The notes below the pieces were generated by a model. It was not told the DNA's origin. It searched no databases and was given only the letters and a program-made list of their open reading frames with translations. This document shows, piece by piece, positions 44,083-53,865 of a DNA stretch of 64,000 nt. The position numbers and the translations under genes were made by a program. The stretch is taken from the NCBI GenBank assembly GCA_029239675.1, contig JARBUM010000005.1, positions 1-64,000 on the forward strand, written 5' to 3'. Source of the stretch: Pelosinus sp. Its GTDB lineage: Bacteria > Bacillota > Negativicutes > DSM-13327. The stretch's first letter is position 1. Each line of letters begins with the position of its first letter.

Positions 44083-45381
44083 TTAGATGTCTACTTCTTC
44101 TCCATTAAGTATTTTCTTCATAGTTTTCATCGCACACATTTTACCGCACATGGTGCATGTGTCACTATGCTCAGGTAATGATTCTTTCCGATACCTTCCC
44201 GATTTCTCAGGATCAATGGATAATTCAATCATTTTATCAAAATCAATATCTGCCCTCGCTTGGCTCATCTGATTATCCCATTCTTGGGCTCCTGCTACCC
44301 CCTTGGCAATATCAGCAGCGTGAGCCGCAATTCTAGAAGCAATAATACCCTCTTTCATATCTTCCATGGTTGGCAATCTCAAATGTTCTGCAGGAGTCAC
44401 ATAACATAAGAAATCTGCCCCAGCAGCGGCAGCTACTGCGCCCCCAATGGCACTGGTAATATGATCATAGCCTGGTGCCACATCCGTAACTAAAGGTCCT
44501 AGAACATAGAATGGAGCGCCATGACACAATTTCTTTTGCAACATCACATTGCCCGTAATTTGATTTAACGGCATATGTCCCGGTCCTTCAACAATCACTT
44601 GCACATTTTTTGCCCAAGCCCGTTTCGTTAATTCTCCTAGCACAATTAATTCCTGGATTTGTGCAGCATCTGTTGCATCTTGGATGCATCCTGGCCGACA
44701 GGCATCTCCTAAGCTAATCGTCACATCATATTTAGCACAGATATCTAACACTTTATCATAATGCTCATAAAAAGGATTCTCTTGATTGTTCAGCTCCATC
44801 CAAGCAAATAATAAAGACCCACCTCTTGATACAATATTCGTAAGTCTTTTCTCTTGCTTCACTTTCCCTGCTGTTTCTCTATTGAGCCCGGCATGAATTG
44901 TCATAAAATCCACGCCATCCTCTGCATGTTTTTCAACTACAGATAAAAATTCTTCTGCAGTAATATTTTTCAGTTCTTTATCCAAAAAACCAACGGCATC
45001 ATACATAGGAACAGTGCCAATCATCGCTGGGGAAAATTCAATTAATCTACGACGAAATTGTCGTGTTTTACCAAAACAGCTTAAATCCATAATCGCATCT
45101 GCTTTTAAATCAATAGCCTTTTTCACTTTACAGATTTCTTGTTCTATGTCGCAGCAGTCCTCTGATACCCCTAAATTGACATTGATTTTTGTACTCAGTC
45201 CTTGTCCAACACCAGCTGGCTCAAGTGAAGTATGATTTTTATTAGCAGGTATAGCAATTTTCCCTTGGGCAACTAAATCCCTCAATACAGCAACATCCAT
45301 TTTTTCCTTAATCGCCACTGCTGTCATTTCCTTTGTTACAATACCTTTTTTTGCTGCATCCATTTGTGTAGTATATGTCAT
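44083..45381 (-). CDS. thiC: Phosphomethylpyrimidine synthase (HMP-P synthase)
   Basis: A 432-residue radical-SAM enzyme converting AIR, a purine intermediate, to the thiamine pyrimidine. Motifs: MDLSCFG region, [28 protein letters not shown] and [12 protein letters not shown]. The C-terminal cluster is Cys-409, Cys-412, Cys-416 (CTMCGKMC), a C-x2-C-x3-C spacing found in the short ThiC group rather than the C-x2-C-x4-C of E. coli. Its ATG abuts the end of thiE. Last gene of the thi operon. Confidence 0.96.
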   Translation of the reverse strand: MTYTTQMDAAKKGIVTKEMTAVAIKEKMDVAVLRDLVAQGKIAIPANKNHTSLEPAGVGQGLSTKINVNLGVSEDCCDIEQEICKVKKAIDLKADAIMDLSCFGKTRQFRRRLIEFSPAMIGTVPMYDAVGFLDKELKNITAEEFLSVVEKHAEDGVDFMTIHAGLNRETAGKVKQEKRLTNIVSRGGSLLFAWMELNNQENPFYEHYDKVLDICAKYDVTISLGDACRPGCIQDATDAAQIQELIVLGELTKRAWAKNVQVIVEGPGHMPLNQITGNVMLQKKLCHGAPFYVLGPLVTDVAPGYDHITSAIGGAVAAAAGADFLCYVTPAEHLRLPTMEDMKEGIIASRIAAHAADIAKGVAGAQEWDNQMSQARADIDFDKMIELSIDPEKSGRYRKESLPEHSDTCTMCGKMCAMKTMKKILNGEEVDI

Positions 45382-46040
45382 TATATTTCCTCCTTCGCAT
45401 TTTTAATTATTTTCCTAAGATCACCAATCTTTTTCCCTATATCCTGAGCCTTAGTTATTTCTGTTACCATGGCGATACATTTGGCACCCCTTAGAACAAC
45501 TTCAGATATATTACTCTCTTTTATTCCTCCGATAGCAACAAAAGGAAGGTCTATATTATTAACTACATATTGCAAATACTCTAAACCCACAGGCTGACAC
45601 ACATTTTTCTTCGTTGAAGTTTTAAATATCGGCCCTACTCCAATATAATCAGCACCAGCAATAACAGCAGCCTGAGCCTGCTCTGGTGAGTGAGTGGAAA
45701 TACCAATAATCATGTTTTCACCCACTAAATGGCGAACTGCCGTTAGAGGAAAATCATCTTGGCCAATGTGTACCCCATCTGCCCCTATCATCATGGCCAA
45801 ATCAATATCATCATTCACGATGAAGGCTACCCCAGCTTCTTTGGTTAGCTCTCTAATGACTTTGCACTCTTGATACTTCAGTTTCATGTCCTTGTCTTTT
45901 TCCCGATATTGGATGACTTTTACACCAGCTTGAATCCATTGCTTTACTATCTCAATATTGCTGCGGCCTAAAGAATAGTCCTCCGCTGTAATACAATATA
46001 AATCGGTCGGTAAGGGATTCGCTCTATCCATACTATTCAC
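45381..46040 (-). CDS. thiE: Thiamine-phosphate synthase
   Basis: A 219-residue TIM barrel joining the pyrimidine and thiazole halves. Motifs: [57 protein letters not shown] and VAIGGI. Its stop overlaps the thiC start by one base. Confidence 0.95.
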   Translation of the reverse strand: MNSMDRANPLPTDLYCITAEDYSLGRSNIEIVKQWIQAGVKVIQYREKDKDMKLKYQECKVIRELTKEAGVAFIVNDDIDLAMMIGADGVHIGQDDFPLTAVRHLVGENMIIGISTHSPEQAQAAVIAGADYIGVGPIFKTSTKKNVCQPVGLEYLQYVVNNIDLPFVAIGGIKESNISEVVLRGAKCIAMVTEITKAQDIGKKIGDLRKIIKNAKEEI

Positions 46041-46052
46041 CCAGCCCCTCTA

Positions 46053-46694
46053 CTATAATTTAGGCATTAAAGGATTTGCCAGCACATGCTGTAAAATCAG
46101 ATTAGCCTGTTTGGCGGCAGCAATGCTTACCCGAGGCGCACAAGGGGGTAAATCTGCACCAACCTCTGAAGACAAATCGCCAACAACATATAAATTTTCT
46201 TTAATTTTATGAGTTTTAATATTATCACTATCAGCCCATCCTGCAATGCCAGAGGCAGACACGATAAACTTATCTGACTGTATATATTCCTCCACAATCA
46301 TCTTTTTGTATTTTGCTTGGTCAAAGGCTTCCACAATAATGTGACATTTCTCAAACATAGATGCAATATTGTTTTCTTCAATTTTTTGTAGCAATATTTT
46401 TATTTGTAAATTAGGATTAATCTTGAGCAAATTATCTCGCAAAGTTTCCACCTTAGATTTACCAATTTGGTTGTAAAAATAAAACTGTCTGTTAAGATTG
46501 GAATACTCAATTACGTCAAAATCGGCAAGTATGAAATTAACAAAACCGCTACGTACTAAATTCACTGCACAATTAGAACCTAATCCGCCAGCCCCTGCGA
46601 TTCCGACAGTAATTTGCTGAATTTTTTCTAAATTTTCTTCACCAATCGCTATCTCTAAAGCTTTTTCAAATAAATTTCTATTCTGCATTATCAT
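46053..46694 (-). CDS. thiF: ThiS adenylyltransferase ThiF
   Basis: A 213-residue E1-like enzyme that adenylates the ThiS C-terminus. ATP motif GIAGAGGLGSNCAVNL, then FDVIEYSNLNRQFYF with the conserved Arg. The usual zinc cysteines and distal catalytic Cys of longer E1 enzymes are not evident, as in the short Clostridial ThiF type. The start is placed at ATG 46694, four bases after GGAGG and overlapping the thiH stop by four bases; ATG 46688 is possible. Confidence 0.9.
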   Translation of the reverse strand: MIMQNRNLFEKALEIAIGEENLEKIQQITVGIAGAGGLGSNCAVNLVRSGFVNFILADFDVIEYSNLNRQFYFYNQIGKSKVETLRDNLLKINPNLQIKILLQKIEENNIASMFEKCHIIVEAFDQAKYKKMIVEEYIQSDKFIVSASGIAGWADSDNIKTHKIKENLYVVGDLSSEVGADLPPCAPRVSIAAAKQANLILQHVLANPLMPKL

Positions 46695-47794
46695 ATGGCC
46701 TCCCAATCCTTGAATACAGGCTGGTATCCTAATTGAAGAATGGCCTCAGACATTTCTTCTACATTCCTCGTATCAGACACTGCGAATTGCCCAGAATTTT
46801 CTTGTCTATTAATATGACCACCGACAGCGGTATGTACTCCTGCAGACATTTTGGTAATGCCTAATTTAATGGCGTGGTTCCGAAATTCTGCATTTTCCCT
46901 AGTTGAAAGAGGCATGCCTGCCCTTGGCATAAACAAACGAAAAGCTGTCATAAATTGCACGATATTTTTGTCACTTACACTGCTTCCCGTTTCACAATTT
47001 CCCATAGTGGGACGTATGCGCGGCAAGGAGATGCTCACTTCTACACTGGGATATTTATTTTGTAAATAATTAGCATGTAACCCAGTGAAGAAACCATCCC
47101 TACGCCAATCATCAAGACCCAATAAAGCACCAATATTAATCGACCGCATGCCAGACTTACAAGCCCGTTCTGGTGCATCTAAGCGGTAATGATAATCTTT
47201 TTTTGGACCTTTTACATGAAGACGATCATACAGAATCGGATTGTATGTTTCTTGATACATGGTCATGCTCTCTACACCAGCTTCCATTAACTGAACATAT
47301 TCTTCCTCTTCCATGGCATAGACTTCAATGGCAATGGAAGAAAAGTATCGTTTTAATATTGCAACACAATCTTTCATGTAAGGAACACCAGCAATTGCAG
47401 GTGCCTCTCCTGTAAGGATGAGGATATGTTGGATTCCAGAAGCTGCAACAGCTTGAGCCTCTTTTTCCACTTCTTCCATCGTTAGCTGTTTACGATTAAA
47501 AGTATTGGTTACATTAAAGCCACAATAAGTACATTTATTGGTACAGTAATCCGACAAATACATAGGCGTGTAGAGTAAAATCACACGTCCAAAATTTTGC
47601 ACTGTCAATTGATACGCCTTTTGCGCCATCAATTCCAAATGTTCTTCAGCCCTAGGTGACAGCAAGGCTAAAAAATCTCTTGCTGTTAGCCTGTTTTTCC
47701 CAATAATATTGATAATCTCTTGGGAGGTAGTATTTTCGATGATGCCCTTCATATCACTTTCTGAAAACTGTAAATACTCATCATAAAAGCCCAT
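46691..47794 (-). CDS. thiH: 2-iminoacetate synthase (tyrosine lyase)
   Basis: A 367-residue radical-SAM enzyme cleaving tyrosine to dehydroglycine for the thiazole ring. The cluster is Cys-84, Cys-88, Cys-91 (YCTNKCTYCGF), followed by ILILTGEAP and PRIRPTMGN. ATG 47794 follows GAGGGGG; the frame extends 18 codons upstream into thiG without a ribosome site. Use of tyrosine rather than glycine oxidase (ThiO) suits an anaerobe. Confidence 0.95.
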   Translation of the reverse strand: MGFYDEYLQFSESDMKGIIENTTSQEIINIIGKNRLTARDFLALLSPRAEEHLELMAQKAYQLTVQNFGRVILLYTPMYLSDYCTNKCTYCGFNVTNTFNRKQLTMEEVEKEAQAVAASGIQHILILTGEAPAIAGVPYMKDCVAILKRYFSSIAIEVYAMEEEEYVQLMEAGVESMTMYQETYNPILYDRLHVKGPKKDYHYRLDAPERACKSGMRSINIGALLGLDDWRRDGFFTGLHANYLQNKYPSVEVSISLPRIRPTMGNCETGSSVSDKNIVQFMTAFRLFMPRAGMPLSTRENAEFRNHAIKLGITKMSAGVHTAVGGHINRQENSGQFAVSDTRNVEEMSEAILQLGYQPVFKDWEAI

Positions 47795-47804
47795 ATTTAC
47801 CCCC

Positions 47805-48575
47805 TCAATTATGTAGAAATCCAGTAAGAGGCGACGACGAACTCGCATATTGATGAGAACTTCCCAATCCAGCTAAATAGGCTTTTCGCCCAGCAACTAC
47901 AGCCAATCCAAAGGCTTCTGCCATTAGAGCCGGCTGATCTGCACTTGCAATCGCAGTATTTAACAAACAAGCTGCTGCTCCCATTTCCATTGCCTCACAA
48001 GCATCGGAAGGTTTACCAATACCAGCATCTACAATTACTGGCAAAGAGATTTCCTCAATTAAAATTCTCAACATTTCTTTGGTCTTTAATCCTCGATTAC
48101 TGCCAATAGGTGCACCGAGGGGCATAACCGCCGCCGCACCAACTTCCACTAATTTCTTAGCCACCATTAAGTCAGGGCTAATATAAGGTAATACTACAAA
48201 CCCTTCCCCGGCCAAGACTTCCGTAGCTTTAATGGTTTCATAGCCATCAGGCAACAAGTATTTATTATCTGAAATTACCTCTATTTTGATCCAATTACCA
48301 CACCCTGCGGCTTTTGCTAAATGCGCTATTCTTATTGCCTCTTGAGCATTTCTAGCTCCAGAAGTATTAGGTAAGAGCTGCATGCCAGAAGGAATATGAT
48401 CTATCACATTCCCATTCGGAGAATTAAAATCAATTCTTCGTAATGCTACAGTTATAACCTCTGAGCCAGATTTCCTAACAATCTCAGGAATTAGTGCATC
48501 TGCAGAATACTTACCTGTACCTATAAACAAACGACTACCTAGGCTTCTCCCGCCAATTACTAATTGATCAGTCAT
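47805..48575 (-). CDS. thiG: Thiazole synthase
   Basis: A 256-residue TIM barrel assembling the thiazole phosphate from DXP, iminoacetate and ThiS thiocarboxylate. Motifs: [44 protein letters not shown] and [14 protein letters not shown] 48575 lies eight bases after GGAGG and four bases past the thiS stop. Confidence 0.96.
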   Translation of the reverse strand: MTDQLVIGGRSLGSRLFIGTGKYSADALIPEIVRKSGSEVITVALRRIDFNSPNGNVIDHIPSGMQLLPNTSGARNAQEAIRIAHLAKAAGCGNWIKIEVISDNKYLLPDGYETIKATEVLAGEGFVVLPYISPDLMVAKKLVEVGAAAVMPLGAPIGSNRGLKTKEMLRILIEEISLPVIVDAGIGKPSDACEAMEMGAAACLLNTAIASADQPALMAEAFGLAVVAGRKAYLAGLGSSHQYASSSSPLTGFLHN

Positions 48576-48579
48576 ATTA

Positions 48580-48780
48580 TCAGCCTCCACCAACAAATTT
48601 CAGCACTTCTAAACTATCCTTATCTTGTAGAACAATTCTTTCCCACTCTTGCTTTTTCACAATAGTTTCATTATGTTCTACAATAATGGAGTCAAGATTG
48701 AGTCCCTTAGAAAACAAAAACTCTGATAAATTCATCTCCTTATCTAATTTCTCAATATTTCCATTTAGTACTACTTCCAA
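48580..48780 (-). CDS. thiS: Sulfur carrier protein ThiS
   Basis: A 66-residue beta-grasp protein ending in VGGG, giving the Gly-Gly tail that becomes the thiocarboxylate. [11 protein letters not shown] and the I-V-E-H-N-E-x-I-V segment ([11 protein letters not shown]) are typical. The start is TTG 48780, eight bases after GGAGG; a GTG nine bases earlier overlaps the ribosome site. First gene of the thi operon, 24 bases after a terminator. Confidence 0.92.
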   Translation of the reverse strand: MEVVLNGNIEKLDKEMNLSEFLFSKGLNLDSIIVEHNETIVKKQEWERIVLQDKDSLEVLKFVGGG

Positions 48781-48804
48781 GCTAGCCACCTCCTAAAATT
48801 AATA

Positions 48805-48833
48805 AAAAGCTTATCCAGAGAGGATAAGCTTTT
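48805..48833 (-). terminator. Terminator of the second TPP riboswitch
   Basis: A 12-bp stem, AAAAGCTTATCC (48805-48816) with GGATAAGCTTTT (48822-48833), then T-rich minus-strand sequence just before the thiS ribosome site. Confidence 0.85.
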
Positions 48834-48878
48834 CTCAATTTTTATATAATATGAGATATAAAATATAAAATATAAAAT

Positions 48879-48960
48879 AGCTTCCCTACGTTGGTACTAA
48901 CCACATCAGGTTCAAAGGGTCAGGAATATAATTCCCGCTCTGCCAAACGGCTCCCCCAGC
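48879..48960 (-). promoter_or_regulatory. TPP riboswitch, thiS-proximal copy
   Basis: The minus strand has the thi-box order GCTGGGGGAGCCG, GCAGAGCGGGAA, GACCCTTTGAACCTGATGTG, GTTAGTACCAACGTAGGGAA. It should stop transcription of thiSGHFEC when TPP is bound. Confidence 0.95.
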
Positions 48961-49011
48961 CTATTATTCAATTGTTTTGTTAATACTCAAAAACAGTATA
49001 CATCCATAAAA

Positions 49012-49037
49012 AAAGCTTATCCAAAAAGGATAAGCTA
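49012..49037 (-). terminator. Terminator of the first TPP riboswitch
   Basis: AGCTTATCC (49015-49023) pairs with GGATAAGCT (49029-49037) and T7 follows on the minus strand. Same stem sequence as the second unit's terminator. Confidence 0.85.
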
Positions 49038-49062
49038 CTTTTATAAATTCAATATAAAACAG

Positions 49063-49142
49063 CTTCCCTACGTTGGTACTAACCACATCAGGTTCAAAGG
49101 GTCAGGAATATGATTCCCGCTCTGCCATACGGCTCCCCCAGC
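49063..49142 (-). promoter_or_regulatory. TPP riboswitch, promoter-proximal copy
   Basis: Differs from the copy at 48879-48960 at only two of about 80 aligned positions. It has its own terminator, so transcripts meet two TPP checkpoints in series. Confidence 0.95.
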
Positions 49143-49196
49143 ATTATTATTTAATTTCCTCAAGTATAATACAGGTGTCTTTAATATGCAATGTTT

Positions 49197-49898
49197 TTAT
49201 TCTACCATCTCGAGAGCAATCTTCATCATTTGTGTGAAAGTCGTTTGACGTTCTTCCGCTGACGTAGCTTCACCTGTTACTAAGCTATCACTAACTGTCA
49301 CAATCGTTAAAGCATTTACACCATGTTTGGCAGCTAAGGTATATAACCCTGCTGTTTCCATTTCTACAGCCATCACACCAAATTTCATCCAGCGTTTCCA
49401 ATCTTCCGGATCATCATGATAGAAAGTATCCGTCGTTAGTACATTACCTACCTTAGGTTCAATGCCTAACTTCTGAGCAACATCATAGGCCTTTTTCAGT
49501 AATGGAAAACTGGCAGTAGGTGCATATGTCATACCAGCAAAACGTTGGAGATTAATATTGGAATCGTGAGATGCCGCCATTGCCATAACAATATCTTTGA
49601 TTTTTACATCTTCTTGCAGTGAACCACAAGTACCAATACGAATAATATTTTTCACATTATAATTTGTCATTAATTCACTAGCATAAATGGATATAGAGGG
49701 AATTCCCATCCCTGACCCTTGTACCGAAACTTTTTTTCCATTATAAAACCCAGTAAATCCATACATACCTCGAACTACATTATAACAAACGGCATTCTCT
49801 AAGAAATTATCAGCAATAAATTTTGCCCTTAGGGGATCACCTGGCATTAGCACTGTACTTGCAATTTCACCTGGTTTCGCACTAATATGTAGACTCAT
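49197..49898 (-). CDS. deoD: Purine-nucleoside phosphorylase, DeoD type
   Basis: A 233-residue hexameric-type PNP cleaving purine (deoxy)nucleosides. Motifs: [59 protein letters not shown]-like [13 protein letters not shown] and [11 protein letters not shown] 49898 lies eight bases after GGAGG. It is monocistronic and reads into the thi region, whose upstream TPP element begins 55 bases after its stop. Confidence 0.95.
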   Translation of the reverse strand: MSLHISAKPGEIASTVLMPGDPLRAKFIADNFLENAVCYNVVRGMYGFTGFYNGKKVSVQGSGMGIPSISIYASELMTNYNVKNIIRIGTCGSLQEDVKIKDIVMAMAASHDSNINLQRFAGMTYAPTASFPLLKKAYDVAQKLGIEPKVGNVLTTDTFYHDDPEDWKRWMKFGVMAVEMETAGLYTLAAKHGVNALTIVTVSDSLVTGEATSAEERQTTFTQMMKIALEMVE

Positions 49899-49946
49899 TG
49901 TTCTAACCTCCATTTATTAATCAATTTATTGTTATTCTACCTATTT

Positions 49947-51491
49947 TTAAATCTTTGTATAATGAAAATCATCTGCAAATTTTTCCTGTACCTGTAGGAA
50001 CTCATTTAAATTACTAAAAAGCAATTCCACCAACTGAGGATCAAACTGTGTCCCCTTAGCTTCTTGGAAATAAGCCAACACATCTTCCAACGGCCAAGCC
50101 TTCTTATAGACTCGATCACAGCATAGAGCATCAAATACATCGGCTATCGCTGTTATTCTGGCGAAAATATGAATTTCATCACCTTGTAAACCAGAAGCGT
50201 AACCTCTTCCATCATACCGCTCATGATGCTGTTTGGCAATGATGGCTGCTGCTTGTAACATATGCAAGGGAGACCCCTTTAACATATCATACCCAATATC
50301 AGTGTGATGCTTAATAACTTCAAACTCCGCCGGTGTTAATTTTCCTGGTTTATTTAAAATTTCATCTGGTATACCTAATTTCCCTATATCATGCATCGGT
50401 GCTGCTAAGTGAATCGTATCTACTTCATTTTCTGACAGTCCATATTTTATAGCTAACAGACGGGCATACTCTGCAACGCGCCGTACATGATTCCCTGTCT
50501 CCTTTGACCTTGTTTCCGCCACTTCTGCCAAACGAAAGAAAACTTCTCTCTGAGTATCATACATCTCTAAATGCAGCTTTAAATTTTCAAAAGCAGATGA
50601 GACATTTAAGCAGAAAACATCTAATAAACGTTTATCTAAATCACTAAGTCTTTGATCGCCTTCCATATAAATTAAATACACATAGTCATCTGCGCTTTGC
50701 CAATATAAAATAAAATAATCTTCAAGAAATATACTTTGTTTTGTCGTCAATACATAATCTAATTTGCTACGTATATCCTCGGAAAGATTTTCATTTTGAT
50801 CTTGATCAAATTCACCAGTAGCTGCCAAAATTTTAATTTCACCATCTTTCTTACACGTAGCGGCAAAACTGGATACCTTCAGATATAAACTATTCTTATT
50901 TAATCTTAACATAGCGATTAACTGCATCAATACACCAGTTGCAAAATTTTGCATGGATTGCATGCGAAAAATCTCAGGTGAAGACTCAATAATTTTTTCC
51001 AATCCTCTCTTATTCATGGCAATGGTCATTAAATCCCGGTGTGAGCGCAATGCAGAAATTAAGGTTGTCAACAATTTTTGCGCTGTTAATTCTGTCTTTT
51101 CTTTATAGTCATTAATATCGTATTCTACAATTACCCGTGCTTCTGGTGCTTCCCCTGGTTGCCCTGTACGCAATACAATTCGTACTAATTTATTATCCAT
51201 GACTTCTCTGATATATTTTACTAACTGTAACCCAGCATCAGCCCTCTCCATCACCACATCTAATAAAATAAGAGCAATATCTTCATGCTTCGTTAATATT
51301 TCCCGAGCTTCACTAGCAGAATAGACGCTAAGGAGCTGAATCTTTTTTCCTTCAAAAATAAAACCATTTAGTACTAGCTTAGTAACGATATGTACTTCTT
51401 CTTCGTCATCAACGATCAATACTTTTATCTGCTCTGCTATCTTAGTATCTTGTACATCCACCTCTTCTATAAATAACAATTCATCATCCAT
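49947..51491 (-). CDS. Response regulator with DUF3369 and HD-GYP domains
   Basis: A 514-residue protein. An N-terminal receiver (about 25-150; phospho-acceptor in ALILLDVVMERADAG) is followed by a DUF3369 GAF-like region (about 165-320) and an HD-GYP domain (about 325-500). The HD-GYP motifs are HDIGKLGIPDEIL, HHERYDGRGY and ARITAIADVFDAL, so it should hydrolyse cyclic di-GMP. Its start overlaps the sensor kinase stop by eight bases. Confidence 0.93.
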   Translation of the reverse strand: MDDELLFIEEVDVQDTKIAEQIKVLIVDDEEEVHIVTKLVLNGFIFEGKKIQLLSVYSASEAREILTKHEDIALILLDVVMERADAGLQLVKYIREVMDNKLVRIVLRTGQPGEAPEARVIVEYDINDYKEKTELTAQKLLTTLISALRSHRDLMTIAMNKRGLEKIIESSPEIFRMQSMQNFATGVLMQLIAMLRLNKNSLYLKVSSFAATCKKDGEIKILAATGEFDQDQNENLSEDIRSKLDYVLTTKQSIFLEDYFILYWQSADDYVYLIYMEGDQRLSDLDKRLLDVFCLNVSSAFENLKLHLEMYDTQREVFFRLAEVAETRSKETGNHVRRVAEYARLLAIKYGLSENEVDTIHLAAPMHDIGKLGIPDEILNKPGKLTPAEFEVIKHHTDIGYDMLKGSPLHMLQAAAIIAKQHHERYDGRGYASGLQGDEIHIFARITAIADVFDALCCDRVYKKAWPLEDVLAYFQEAKGTQFDPQLVELLFSNLNEFLQVQEKFADDFHYTKI

Positions 51492-53595
51492 GGTTCCCTT
51501 CTCCTTTATCTTGAATACGTTCTGGAAGCTTTATTGTAAAAACAGTACCGCTTCCCAACTGACTAGTACACTCAATGGTTCCTTTCATTTTGAAAACCAC
51601 TAAATTATAAACTATATGCATACCAAGACCAGTACCTCCAGTACCTCGACGTGTTGTAAAAAAGGGTTCAAAGATTTTCTTTTGTACCTCTGGCTCCATA
51701 CCTTTTCCATCATCTGCATAAGTCAAGGTAATCATCCCATCCTCATAAGAAATAGCAATGGTAATCGTGCCTGCTTCTTCTAAATCATAAGCATGCAAAA
51801 TAGAATTATTCAACATGTTAGAAATAATTTGCCAAAAGGCACCAGGATACCAATAAACGATAATGTTCTCAGGACAAGTTACATTTATCTTGTGCTGAGT
51901 CTTTTTTAATTGAGGGTTCAAGCTTGTCAAGACATCCTGTATGTATTCTCTTAAGTCAAAATTCCGTCGTTCTTCAACTAACTGATCAACTGCTACTTTT
52001 TTAAAGCTACGAATTAGTTCTGCAGCCCGCTCCAAATTAGAAGAAATAATTTTACTCACTTTGTTACAAGACTCTAAATAGGTTTCTAAATCTGATTTTT
52101 TCATTTGACTATCCAAGAATTTCTGATTGAATTCCCCTGTCATCACTGCTAAGTGAGAACTTGCCGTAATACCATTTCCTACAGGCGTGTTTATTTCATG
52201 TGCTATACCAGCTACTAATTCACCTAATAAGGCCATTTTCTCTGACTCTACTAAGTGACGGCGAGCTTGGTGCAAATCTTCTAAAGTCTGCCTTAAGGCA
52301 GAATTAGTATCTTCTAATGCCTTAGTTCGCTCAAAGACTTGATTCTCTAAGGCCCTATTGAACTGACGGATTTCCTCTTCAACCTTTCTACGGCGATTTA
52401 TATTAATTGCTAATACTGTTACTAAGAACAATAATACTACAAATAGTACCATCAAGAACCAAACTAAGGATTTATAAGTTTCATAGAAGGTAACTGGCTT
52501 ATTCACGATAACACTACCTGCTGGTAATTGCTCTTCCTTAATACCAGCCTTGCGTAATGCATTAAAATCAAACATATACTGCTGCATACTTTCTGTTATC
52601 ACAGGCATGTTAACTGATTTTGCACCGTCAAATACAATCTTTCGGGCCATCTCACCCGCGGTTTTCCCTTGATTGTACCCACTAGTTACCTTCCCGCCCA
52701 ACATACCATGTTGTAAATAGAAATCCCAGAAACAATATACAGGAACCCTACTTTTTGCACCAATTAAATCACCACTTTCCTCATAACTAAAGATAGCATT
52801 ATTCTTATCTACATTAAAAGTCATAAGCAATACGGCCGTATCATCAGAAAGAGTAGCTACCTGTTCTAATACTTCTGACATCGCCATCTTCTCTAAGAAT
52901 ACAAATTGAACCTTTTCCTTAAAAGTAGGCATTATCTTTTCTAGTAATTGTTTATTGGCTTTACCAACTACAGTCTCATCATTAATAACGACAATTTTTT
53001 TTACTTGAGGCTGTAAAGCTAAAGCAACATCAATAGTACTCTTTATGTCAACGTCTTCAACGATTCCTGTTACCCATTCCTTGTCTTTTATATCCCCTTC
53101 ATTAAAATTATTAACACCGCAGAAAATAATAGGAGTGAAAGGAAATAGCTCCTGCTGGTATTCTAATGCAAATTCATAGGCTGCATCATCAGTAACAATC
53201 AATGCATCAAATTTCTTCCCTTGATATTTTTGTTTATAAAATTCATATACATTATCTACATACTCAGGGGTAATATTATATTTTTTATCCATATACTCAA
53301 AAGAAAGTATTGCCTGCTTTTCTTGTTGAAAAGCCGATTTAATACCCTGTTCTTCTAATTTCACCCAAGGCATCTCAGAGTCATAGGAGTGTAGAACCAA
53401 GATCTTCTTTCGTTCTTTGTAGTAAGACTCGACATCGTCATTAGCCGCTGAATGTAAAATATTGGCCTCCTTATGCCCCCCAGCCCAAGGAATATCTCCG
53501 CCTAATTCTTGCTCAATTAGAAAAATAAAAGTCCCACCCAATAAAAACGTAATAATCAGCACAGTTAGTAAACTAATCGTGACTGTATGTTTCAC
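51484..53595 (-). CDS. Sensor histidine kinase with ABC-type substrate-binding domain
   Basis: A 703-residue membrane kinase. A signal-anchor helix (residues 8-28) is followed by an extracytoplasmic domain (about 60-380) of the ABC substrate-binding-like type, with KKILVLHSYDSEMPWVKLEE, ALIVTDDAAYEFA and GVNNFNEGDI. A second helix (about 393-418), a coiled coil, the H-box ELVAGIAHEINTPVGNG, N-box SNMLNNSILHAY and G-boxes DDGKGMEP and GTGLGMHI follow. The HD-GYP regulator is its likely partner. The ligand is unknown. Confidence 0.93.
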   Translation of the reverse strand: MKHTVTISLLTVLIITFLLGGTFIFLIEQELGGDIPWAGGHKEANILHSAANDDVESYYKERKKILVLHSYDSEMPWVKLEEQGIKSAFQQEKQAILSFEYMDKKYNITPEYVDNVYEFYKQKYQGKKFDALIVTDDAAYEFALEYQQELFPFTPIIFCGVNNFNEGDIKDKEWVTGIVEDVDIKSTIDVALALQPQVKKIVVINDETVVGKANKQLLEKIMPTFKEKVQFVFLEKMAMSEVLEQVATLSDDTAVLLMTFNVDKNNAIFSYEESGDLIGAKSRVPVYCFWDFYLQHGMLGGKVTSGYNQGKTAGEMARKIVFDGAKSVNMPVITESMQQYMFDFNALRKAGIKEEQLPAGSVIVNKPVTFYETYKSLVWFLMVLFVVLLFLVTVLAININRRRKVEEEIRQFNRALENQVFERTKALEDTNSALRQTLEDLHQARRHLVESEKMALLGELVAGIAHEINTPVGNGITASSHLAVMTGEFNQKFLDSQMKKSDLETYLESCNKVSKIISSNLERAAELIRSFKKVAVDQLVEERRNFDLREYIQDVLTSLNPQLKKTQHKINVTCPENIIVYWYPGAFWQIISNMLNNSILHAYDLEEAGTITIAISYEDGMITLTYADDGKGMEPEVQKKIFEPFFTTRRGTGGTGLGMHIVYNLVVFKMKGTIECTSQLGSGTVFTIKLPERIQDKGEGNHG

Positions 53596-53791
53596 AGTTA
53601 TTTCTCCTCCTGTGTATCAGACGTTTTAACCCTTTTATACAACTTTCGCCATTTTCCATCCATCCCCTTCCTAATTTATTGCTGAATAATCAAAAAATTG
53701 TCAACTAGCCCTTGTCTAAAGACTATTCATTTTCTTGCCAAACTGTACTCTTATTAAGCTCAGACAATGCCTCACGAATAATGTGCTTTTA

Positions 53792-53836
53792 AAAACAAGA
53801 CTAACAACCTAGATACTAGGTTGTTAGTCTTGTTTT
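53792..53836 (-). terminator. 21-bp perfect hairpin terminator
   Basis: Arms 53792-53812 and 53816-53836 (AAAACAAGACTAACAACCTAG and complement, 20-residue core shown by AACAAGACTAACAACCT) with a 3-base loop ATA and T/A runs. It ends the AI-2E-family gene. The rest of the 53596-53865 gap shows nothing else I recognise. Confidence 0.85.
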
Positions 53837-53865
53837 CCTATTAGGATCATTTTTTCTCACTTACA

